Assembly (NCBI GenBank): GCA_023396615.1
Contig: JAEWVM010000107.1
Location: forward strand, 1-11,050
DNA: 11,050 nt
Direction of reading: 5' to 3'
DNA from: Spirochaetota bacterium
Lineage (GTDB): Bacteria > Spirochaetota > UBA4802 > JAFGJZ01
Notes under the pieces: model-generated
Database searches by the model: none
Told to the model about the DNA's origin: nothing
Seen by the model: the letters and a program-made list of their open reading frames with translations, nothing else
Part shown: piece after piece, positions 1 through 5,528 of the stretch
Layout: every line of letters begins with the position of its first letter
How positions within the stretch are numbered: the first letter of the stretch is position 1
Program-made: the position numbers and the translations under genes

Positions 1-1984
1 ATGATGCTCCGATCGTAAACATGTGATTGAAGTTATAAAGATATAATGCCGAAACAGTTGATCTTTTCTGCGAAAAATCGTTCACTGAAAAAAATGACAG
101 ATTATGAATCATCATAGTATCAGAAAACTGAATAAATGAATAGAGCGTATTATTATAACCGCTGTCATCAGAAATTTTTTCGCCCTGCAATGAAAAAAGA
201 AAGAGCCACATCCATGGAGTTACATTAAACAGTGAGTAATACTTTTTTTCTTTAAAATCCGTCTCACTGTCTTCTTCATTATCTGATGCTTTATCCGAGG
301 ATAAATCTTTCTCCATACTGAAAGACTCGATAGACGAAGGATAGTTCATTAGACCGACTCCGTATCCGCCGTCTCCGTAAACCGAAAATGCGATTTTTTT
401 TTCATTCGGTGAAACATCTGAAGAAAAAGCACCGGTGAGGACATTCGTCAGCCTTGCAGCTCGGGCTGTTTTTATATTGAGCTCATAGAGATTAAATATA
501 CCGGTTCTGTCGGATGAAAAAACCAGCTCGGAATCATTCTTCCATGCCGGAAACATACAGAATGATCCTTTAACAAAGTATTTTGTAACCGTTGAATCTT
601 CCAGATTCAACACAGCAATTATAGTTTTTCCCTGATTATCTTCATCACGCATTGAATACGCGATTTTTCTACCGTCAGGTGAAAAACGGCAGTGGGACAA
701 CTGAACGGCGGATTCTAACAATATTTTCTCATCTTTAAAACTACTTCCGCAGACAGAAAGAAAATATTTACCCGCATCCTCGCTTATCATACACACTTTG
801 CCGTTCTTAACATCAATCCATGATGAACGTTTTTTTCTTAGCGATTCGCTTTCTTTGCCGGTCTTCTTTAAGTCATAATACAGTCTGCTGTTTTCATAAA
901 TCTCAAGCGAATTATAATACAGATTCCCGCTTTCTACTGCCAATGATTGACAGTAAGCCGAATCTGCAATTTTATTGTCGTAGATAAATTTCGAATTCAG
1001 TCTGCGATACCTTATCGATTCTCCAGTATACGGCGAATCCTTAACATAATAAACTGTGTTATCCGATTCAAAACGGGGATTTCCCGAATTAAACATATAC
1101 GGACAAATGAGATTGAATTTTGTAATTCCGTTAGATTCAATTTTATTTTTTTCATTTTCAAATTCCGCAAGCTGAAATTTTTTCCACTCATTCCATGCAT
1201 CGGGAAGAGAAGCTCCGTATTGTTCACGGAAATTTCCGTACATCTGAAACGGAAAAATGTTATGCGCATTTATTTCAAACTGATCCGCAAACTGACCTTT
1301 CTCAAAATATGCCGAATTCATGTAATTTACAAAAAATGCGCCGTAGAGATACGCAACGTTGCCGCCCGGCCATCCGGCATGATCATTAGCGGCTTCAGCA
1401 AGCGACCGGTCATTGCCCGCCAATATATCCGTACGGACAATCATCCTTGCAAGTGAACTTGAAAGTCTGCCGGAATTTTCGAGCTGAGATTCATTATAAA
1501 CGGCATTTCCTTCAAGCTGCCACATCGGAACAAGAGCATTAGGAAATGCAAGGAATCTTCCGGTAAAAATATATATAAATCTCCAGAAGCCGTACCGTTT
1601 ATCCATATTAAGAATATGAGTGAACTCATGAACAAAAACGGATTCCAGCCAGTTATTCATATTGCCGATAGTATCGCTTGGCTGGGGAGATTTGAGATAT
1701 ATTCTGATAATATTATCAGGAGAAGGCGTTGCATAACCGTTTGAAACATCCATATCATCGGTCAAAACAATTTTAACTTTTGAATACGGAATCCATTTCT
1801 GCGATTTAGTCAAAGGAGCATAATGCTTCTCCGCAATGAGTGCAATACGCGCGGCATACTTATACAGATTATCTTCGTATATAATTTTAAAATGATCAGT
1901 TTCAATATATTTATAGCTTTGAGCATTAATTTCGCTGAAAAAAAGAATAATTAAAGCTGCGGCAAATAAATATTTCTTAAACAT
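1..1984 (-). CDS. Secreted HExxH metallopeptidase-like protein with PD40/TolB-like propeller and probable C-terminal outer-membrane barrel (partial)
   Basis: The frame is open from ATG 1984 to the left edge (661 codons, no stop). Residues 1-21 form a signal peptide (hydrophobic core, then a likely cut after Ala21). Residues 22 to about 285 look like an MA-clan (gluzincin) peptidase: HEFTH at 119-123 supplies two zinc histidines and the catalytic Glu120, and the WQLEG stretch gives Glu158 as a candidate third ligand. Residues about 290-545 carry PD40/TolB-like blades, with FSPDGRKIAYS near 434-444 and related strands near 479-500 and 522-540. An acidic linker (about 557-580) is followed by the aromatic start of what is usually a beta-barrel in this protein class (my inference, since the barrel is cut off). 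The start has AAAGGGGA 6 nt upstream and lies 22 nt after the DUF5715 gene, so the two are probably co-transcribed. The substrate is unknown; it could be an envelope protease or a degenerate surface protein. Confidence 0.8.
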   Translation of the reverse strand, partial: MFKKYLFAAALIILFFSEINAQSYKYIETDHFKIIYEDNLYKYAARIALIAEKHYAPLTKSQKWIPYSKVKIVLTDDMDVSNGYATPSPDNIIRIYLKSPQPSDTIGNMNNWLESVFVHEFTHILNMDKRYGFWRFIYIFTGRFLAFPNALVPMWQLEGNAVYNESQLENSGRLSSSLARMIVRTDILAGNDRSLAEAANDHAGWPGGNVAYLYGAFFVNYMNSAYFEKGQFADQFEINAHNIFPFQMYGNFREQYGASLPDAWNEWKKFQLAEFENEKNKIESNGITKFNLICPYMFNSGNPRFESDNTVYYVKDSPYTGESIRYRRLNSKFIYDNKIADSAYCQSLAVESGNLYYNSLEIYENSRLYYDLKKTGKESESLRKKRSSWIDVKNGKVCMISEDAGKYFLSVCGSSFKDEKILLESAVQLSHCRFSPDGRKIAYSMRDEDNQGKTIIAVLNLEDSTVTKYFVKGSFCMFPAWKNDSELVFSSDRTGIFNLYELNIKTARAARLTNVLTGAFSSDVSPNEKKIAFSVYGDGGYGVGLMNYPSSIESFSMEKDLSSDKASDNEEDSETDFKEKKYYSLFNVTPWMWLFLFSLQGEKISDDSGYNNTLYSFIQFSDTMMIHNLSFFSVNDFSQKRSTVSALYLYNFNHMFTIGAS

Positions 1985-2006
1985 AGAAATCCCCTTTAAT
2001 ATTAAC

Positions 2007-2792
2007 TCATATCCACGGAGTAACATGAAAACATCTTTGATTGCCTTCATATATTATCATTATCTTTTTTTCTCTCTGAAGCTCGACAAGTGTCTCCGAG
2101 AGAATAGTTTTAAACTGGCGCCGGAGTGAATCGCCGATGAGATATCCGCATCTTCTTCTAATTGATGATGCTTCATCATCCGAAAGCTCTATAAAAGAAA
2201 AATCAGGCAATGCATAATAATCATCAAAAAATATATCAAAACTGACGCCGTAACTGTGTGTCGATTCATTTATGGCATTAACGTTAGTTTTTTTAAGCTC
2301 TGTCTGATAGTCTGAAACTCTTAGAGCGGAAGACACGGCAAAACTGACACTGCCCTTTATATTTTTTTTAGAAATCTTAGATTCAAATCTTTCAGAAATC
2401 AGATCAAGAGCCGCAATCGCTTCTTTTGTAAGATAACGGTTTTCCTTCGAAACTCCGTAAAAATAATATTTCTGAGGAATTATCTCAATATAATCTCCGT
2501 TTTTAATAAACGATTCAGCCTGCTTTCTTGTCTGGGACTGATAACCTGATTTTTTTGCAAACTCCGCATGTTTCGTATACGAACTTCTCATCTCAATAAT
2601 ATCAGCACCCTTCCAATCGTCAAAAATCGGAGTTGAATCAATGACAGAATTCTCGAATGTTCCGATTTCATCCATAAACTCATGAATCTCAAGAAGAGCC
2701 GCTTTATGCTTCTCCTGAAGACGGATATATATTCCGGCTGAAGCGGCAGCAATTAAAACGAATATGACAGTAACGATTATAGATTTTTTCAT
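2007..2792 (-). CDS. DUF5715-family membrane-anchored periplasmic protein, M15 peptidase-like
   Basis: This 261-residue protein has a short basic N-terminus and one hydrophobic segment (about 4-23) that acts as an uncleaved anchor or a signal peptide. The rest should face the periplasm. The C-terminal half has the DUF5715 pattern: an SSALRVSDYQ strand (Arg158), then THSYGVSFDIFF with His179 and Asp186, then Glu249 and CFHVTP with His256. The S/T-H-x-x-G-x-x-x-D plus late Glu and His layout resembles zinc D,D- or L,D-carboxypeptidases of the M15 (VanY-like) group. A role in peptidoglycan trimming is therefore plausible but inferred. The middle region (about 30-145) is helical and not recognised. 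The ATG at 2792 has an AGGGTG site 4 nt upstream. It is the first gene of a two-gene minus-strand unit with the metallopeptidase-propeller gene, and is divergent from the ECF sigma operon. Confidence 0.75.
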   Translation of the reverse strand: MKKSIIVTVIFVLIAAASAGIYIRLQEKHKAALLEIHEFMDEIGTFENSVIDSTPIFDDWKGADIIEMRSSYTKHAEFAKKSGYQSQTRKQAESFIKNGDYIEIIPQKYYFYGVSKENRYLTKEAIAALDLISERFESKISKKNIKGSVSFAVSSALRVSDYQTELKKTNVNAINESTHSYGVSFDIFFDDYYALPDFSFIELSDDEASSIRRRCGYLIGDSLRRQFKTILSETLVELQREKKIMIIYEGNQRCFHVTPWI

Positions 2793-2830
2793 AAAACACC
2801 CTGCACTTTTTTAATAGACTTGCTTTTTTT

Positions 2831-2860
2831 GGCAACTATGATTCGTTGATTATTGTCTTT
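2831..2860 (+). promoter_or_regulatory. Possible ECF-type promoter ahead of the sigma-factor operon
   Basis: The sequence has GGCAACT at 2831-2837 and GTCTTT at 2855-2860, separated by 17 nt. This resembles the sigma-E/ECF layout (GGAACTT, 15-19 nt, GTCTAA), with the key AAC and GTC cores kept. A start a few bases downstream would leave a leader of about 30 nt before the ATG at 2899. ECF operons are often autoregulated, so the site fits, but such short motifs occur by chance and no second copy was found to support it. Confidence 0.3.
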
Positions 2861-2898
2861 CTGCCTAAAGCGGTTTTCCGCACAGTTAAGGAGTGTTT

Positions 2899-3243
2899 AT
2901 GAATACATCATCACAAGCCGCACAGGTGGTAATTGCGGTGATCCCTATTGCGGGGATAATGATGGGAGGAGCCGTGGCGCTTTTGTATCTCATCTATGCA
3001 CACAAGCAAAAAATGCTTATGATTGAAAAAGGCGTTTTCAGAAAGACAAGAATTGACCTCAGAGGAATTGTTTTCTTTTCGGGCTTTCCATTAAGCGCGA
3101 CAGGATTGGGACTCACGCTTTTTTTTGCAATAAAAGACGGAATCAATTACGGAATGCTGAGCGGACTAATTCCCCTTTTTATCGGAATAAGCTTTATTAT
3201 TTATAACTTCCTCAGGCATTCAACAACTTCGGATCGGGGATGA
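2899..3243 (+). CDS. Small three-helix inner-membrane protein, DUF6249-like
   Basis: This 114-residue protein has three predicted membrane segments: about 9-33, 56-77 and 85-105. Between the first two lies a basic stretch with a K-x-x-M-x-x-K-G pattern, followed by a G-rich LSGLIPLFIGISFIIY end. This pattern matches DUF6249-type proteins, often found beside ECF sigma and anti-sigma genes in Gram-negative genomes; the biochemical role is unknown. I place the start at ATG 2899 because AAGGAG (2888-2893) sits 5 nt before it. The in-frame GTG at 2893 lies inside that ribosome-binding site and is unlikely to be used. The stop overlaps the sigma-factor start (ATGA at 3240-3243), so translation is probably coupled. 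It may help the anti-sigma factor sense membrane state, but that is inference. Confidence 0.75.
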   Translation: MNTSSQAAQVVIAVIPIAGIMMGGAVALLYLIYAHKQKMLMIEKGVFRKTRIDLRGIVFFSGFPLSATGLGLTLFFAIKDGINYGMLSGLIPLFIGISFIIYNFLRHSTTSDRG

Positions 3244-3794
3244 ATCAGCTTTCAGACGAGCAAATAGTAAATTCAGTTTTAAACGGAGACACCGAAGCCT
3301 TTTCCGAACTGATAACAAGGTATAATAACCGTGTGTTCGCAGTCGGAATGAGGCTTTTTAAAAATCAGGATGATGCCGGAGATTTTACTCAGGAAGTTTT
3401 CATCCGAGCATTCGACAAACTCGGATTATTCAGCTTTATATCGCCGTTTTCTCACTGGCTGATTAAACTTGCGTATAATTACGGAATAAATCTGCTGAAG
3501 AAGAAAAAGAAAGAAATTCCTTCGGACAAAATAGAAATTACATCGAAGGAAAATCAAAGTGAATCGTATTCGAGAAAGGAACTCGCAGAACTTGTAAGAA
3601 ACGCAGTGGACACCCTTCCCGAAGACTACAGGATATGTGTTGATTTGTTTTTTTACTGGGACATGAAACTCTCTGACATTTCGACACTGACGAATAAACC
3701 GCTTAATACGGTTAAATCAAACGTGCGCAGGGCGAAAATAATACTGCGCGACAAATTAAAAGGAACAATCGCGGAGGAGTACCATGAACTGTAA
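3240..3794 (+). CDS. ECF-family RNA polymerase sigma factor
   Basis: This 184-residue protein directs RNA polymerase to a specific promoter set. Region sigma-2 spans about 18-90, with the core-binding/-10 recognition pattern DDAGDFTQEVFIRAF (45-58) and the usual SHWLIKLAYN helix (71-80). A charged linker (about 88-112) leads to region sigma-4 (about 115-176), with TLPEDYR and a helix-turn-helix ending in TVKSNVRRAK for -35 recognition. There is no sigma-1.1 or sigma-3, as expected for ECF (group IV) factors, and no extra C-terminal domain. The ATG overlaps the upstream stop by ATGA. The 3' end overlaps the anti-sigma start by 11 nt, which favours near-equal synthesis of sigma and anti-sigma. 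The ECF subgroup and target genes cannot be told from here. Confidence 0.93.
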   Translation: MNQLSDEQIVNSVLNGDTEAFSELITRYNNRVFAVGMRLFKNQDDAGDFTQEVFIRAFDKLGLFSFISPFSHWLIKLAYNYGINLLKKKKKEIPSDKIEITSKENQSESYSRKELAELVRNAVDTLPEDYRICVDLFFYWDMKLSDISTLTNKPLNTVKSNVRRAKIILRDKLKGTIAEEYHEL

Positions 3795-4263
3795 TGACAC
3801 AACACGTATAATCGACTACATAATAACAGGCAAAGAAAGCAAATCTTTCATCAAACACATTAAAGAATGTCCGGTCTGCACTAAAGAATACCAGGAATTC
3901 ATGAAAATCAAAAAGATGGCGTCAGAAGAAGAACTTTTCATTTCCAATGTTAAACCCGAAAGCATCATGGAAAAAATAAAAATCCGGACAAAGGAAGTTT
4001 CTTCATATCCATGGGCGATAGCAATCATCGTGTCTCTAGTGGGCATCATGCTGGTATCGCCTATCACTCACGAACTACAAAACAGCTACCCCGAAGCGGG
4101 CAGTTTTTCAATTATCTTAAATCTTGTATTCGGTCTTCTTATCAGCTGTTTTATATTCATGTATATGTACACACATCATGATAAATCGAAACGCGTTGCG
4201 CAGTTTTTAAAGAGAGAACATCATCATTTGATGCATATCGCGGAAAGGTCGTTGAGGAGATAA
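3784..4263 (+). CDS. Membrane-bound zinc-finger (ZAS-type) anti-sigma factor
   Basis: This 159-residue protein is the likely partner that holds the ECF sigma factor inactive at the membrane. Its cytoplasmic N-terminus has the ZAS signature His25-x3-Cys29-x2-Cys32, with an extra Cys at position 3. Two membrane segments follow (about 75-94 and 107-130), giving a short periplasmic loop of about 12 residues and a basic, His-rich cytoplasmic tail ending RSLRR. The tiny loop argues against a large periplasmic sensor domain. Signal input may come through the membrane, the tail or a partner such as the DUF6249-like protein (inference). The start overlaps the sigma gene by 11 nt, and a GGAGG-like stretch (GCGGAGGAG, about 3772-3779) lies just upstream. 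Its last 40 bp overlap the 3' end of the opposing methyltransferase gene. Confidence 0.85.
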   Translation: MNCNDTTRIIDYIITGKESKSFIKHIKECPVCTKEYQEFMKIKKMASEEELFISNVKPESIMEKIKIRTKEVSSYPWAIAIIVSLVGIMLVSPITHELQNSYPEAGSFSIILNLVFGLLISCFIFMYMYTHHDKSKRVAQFLKREHHHLMHIAERSLRR

Positions 4264-4853
4264 TCCTCAACTATCTTGACGTTCGAAAACGAAAACTTAT
4301 TGACCACATGCTCTACATCACGTATTGAATAGTAGTAATATTTTTCTTCTTTATCATCCGAACGCTCGCTTAACAGGTTGAATACTATGTATTGCGATGA
4401 AAGAACCGAAAAAACCCTAAGAGCGTTTTCAAGAAACTCAATGTTATTTCCGAGATTGAGATTGAAAATTCCCGAACTGAAAACAACATCAAATACTCTT
4501 GATGAAAATAATTCAGGTTCCGAGAAAGCATCTCCGTGAATAATTTCAATTTCAGGGAATCTTTCACGGGCAGCAGACGCCATTTGAGGAAGAATATCTA
4601 TTCCTGTATATTCTGTGCGTATTCCATGCTCAGTAAGAAAAGCATATAAATCGGCAAGACCGCATCCGACATCAAGAAGCGATTTTCCGGAAAGAGGAAC
4701 ATACTCACTCAATACAGCAAAACGAGAATGCTGGGCTTCCATGCTTTCCCAGTCGAGAATCTCATAATTGAGCCTGTCTGATCCGAACTTAGGGGCATAA
4801 TGATCGCGGATAATCTCTATTCGCGAACGTTTATCTGGAGATATGCAATTCAT
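4224..4853 (-). CDS. Class I SAM-dependent methyltransferase
   Basis: This 209-residue protein has a Rossmann-type methyltransferase core. Motif I is LLDVGCGLADL (59-69), the acidic end of strand 2 is in GIDI (Asp86), motif II-like IIHGDAF is at 104-110, and strand 4 is FDVVFSSGIFN (121-131). A short N-terminal helical region (1-50) and a C-terminal strand pair complete the fold. The substrate cannot be inferred; the N-terminal RDHYAPKFG-type lead is common in small-molecule or unassigned methyltransferases. The start at 4853 follows an in-frame stop 9 nt upstream, and the only AGGA is about 14 nt away, so initiation may be weak. An internal Met at residue 38 would lie past the N-terminal helix but still before motif I. 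The gene stands alone on the minus strand, divergent from csoR and overlapping the anti-sigma gene tail to tail. Confidence 0.82.
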   Translation of the reverse strand: MNCISPDKRSRIEIIRDHYAPKFGSDRLNYEILDWESMEAQHSRFAVLSEYVPLSGKSLLDVGCGLADLYAFLTEHGIRTEYTGIDILPQMASAARERFPEIEIIHGDAFSEPELFSSRVFDVVFSSGIFNLNLGNNIEFLENALRVFSVLSSQYIVFNLLSERSDDKEEKYYYYSIRDVEHVVNKFSFSNVKIVEDYLLNDLSAICIK

Positions 4854-5095
4854 GTGACCGGTCTATTCCTGCTTATTATTATTTCAATACTTTTTTCTCA
4901 ATAAATTTCGGAAAATAAGCGCTTCGGAAATTCTGAAAAACTCACCGAAATTAAAACCGGTTGTCCGGAAGAAAAAAAACGCAGAAAATAACATTTAACC
5001 GACATCTATATTCAAAAAATGTTTATCCAAACCGAGAAAAAATAAACGGTTTTCGGGAGACTTTTTGTCGCCGTTTCGCGTACTGCCATATATCC
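4854..5095. other. Divergent intergenic region between methyltransferase and csoR
   Basis: About 240 bp without a convincing gene. The only open frame on the plus strand (4961-5179) lacks a ribosome-binding site and runs into csoR in another frame. The stretch holds a direct repeat TTCGGAAA (4907-4914 and 4923-4930, 16 bp apart), a palindrome AACCGGTT (4955-4962) and a short inverted repeat AAACCG/CGGTTT (5029-5034 and 5047-5052). Promoters for both flanking genes must lie here. A possible csoR -35/-10 pair is TTGTCG (5065-5070) and TATATC (5089-5094), 18 bp apart, which is weak. Confidence 0.5.
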
Positions 5096-5115
5096 TATAC
5101 TCTAGGGGGGTATAC
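5096..5115 (+). promoter_or_regulatory. CsoR-type copper operator overlapping the csoR ribosome-binding site
   Basis: A TATAC box (5096-5100), a G-run (5105-5110) and a second TATAC (5111-5115) give a pseudo-palindrome with an AT-rich edge and a G/C-tract core. This resembles known CsoR-family operators, such as the TACC...GGGGGTA type described in Bacillus. The same G-run (AGGGGGG, 5104-5110) is the Shine-Dalgarno site 8 nt before the csoR ATG. TATACT at 5096-5101 could also be read as a -10 box, but that would leave too short a leader. The position is right for autorepression of the copper operon; binding itself is inferred. Confidence 0.6.
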
Positions 5116-5118
5116 TAG

Positions 5119-5427
5119 ATGCCAAAAAAATTATGCGGCAAATGTTCCGAGAAGCATGCACATCATTCATCCGGATTAAAATCCGATATAGATAAAAGAA
5201 TATCGAAAATCGAAGGTCAGATCAGGGGAATACGGAAAATGATTTCGGAAGACAAGTACTGCGATGACGTATTGAATCAGATTACATCCGCACAATCAGC
5301 TCTCAACAGCGTAAGGATCATGCTTCTTGAAAACCATATCAATTCATGCGTCGCAGAACAGCTTGCCGAAGGCGACAAGTCCGTTATTGATGAGTTAATG
5401 AAAACAATAGCGAGAATGGTGAGGTAA
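5119..5427 (+). CDS. csoR: CsoR-family copper-sensing transcriptional repressor
   Basis: This 102-residue protein is an all-helical CsoR/RcnR-family repressor that releases DNA when it binds Cu+. The family core is clear: RISKIEGQIRGIRKMI (28-42) then DKYCDDVLNQI. The copper site Cys48, His73, Cys77 has the 25- and 4-residue spacing of the Mycobacterium tuberculosis CsoR C-H-C triad, and Tyr47 matches the conserved second-shell Tyr. This separates it from the Ni/Co (RcnR), formaldehyde (FrmR) and persulfide (CstR) branches. The N-terminus (1-22) carries extra potential metal ligands, CGKCSEKHAHH, which may bind copper or zinc. The ATG has an AGGGGGG site 8 nt upstream inside a CsoR-like operator. 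The gene leads a copper operon with copA about 97 nt downstream. Confidence 0.92.
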   Translation: MPKKLCGKCSEKHAHHSSGLKSDIDKRISKIEGQIRGIRKMISEDKYCDDVLNQITSAQSALNSVRIMLLENHINSCVAEQLAEGDKSVIDELMKTIARMVR

Positions 5428-5429
5428 TA

Positions 5430-5528
5430 ATGAAAAATCATACACCATTAAAGAGAAAGGAATCACGAATCCTGACATCTTCAACGGAAGCGCCTGAACA
5501 ATGCACGGAATGTAAGGAGATTTTATGA
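5430..5528 (+). CDS. Possible 32-residue CxxC micro-ORF between csoR and copA
   Basis: An ATG at 5430, two bases after the csoR stop and about 5 nt after GTGAGG, opens a frame of 32 codons. It ends in a TGA that overlaps the copA start (ATGA at 5525-5528). The peptide is basic at its N-terminus (LKRKESR) and ends with CTECKEIL, a CxxC pair of the sort that can bind Cu+ or zinc. It is too short for a CopZ/HMA fold. The copA Shine-Dalgarno (AAGGAG, 5514-5519) lies within its last codons, so its translation could couple csoR to copA even if the peptide has no role. It may instead be a chance ORF in a spacer. Confidence 0.4.
   Translation: MKNHTPLKRKESRILTSSTEAPEQCTECKEIL

Noticed and set aside
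947..1456. 169-codon plus-strand frame
   Set aside because: It is antisense to the well-supported metallopeptidase-propeller gene and has no recognisable domain.
2893..2898. GTG start for the DUF6249-like protein
   Set aside because: The GTG begins on the last base of the AAGGAG site itself; ATG 2899 has the proper 5-nt spacing.
4961..5179. 72-codon plus-strand frame overlapping the start of csoR
   Set aside because: It has no ribosome-binding site, a low-complexity basic composition and no family match, and it overlaps csoR out of frame.
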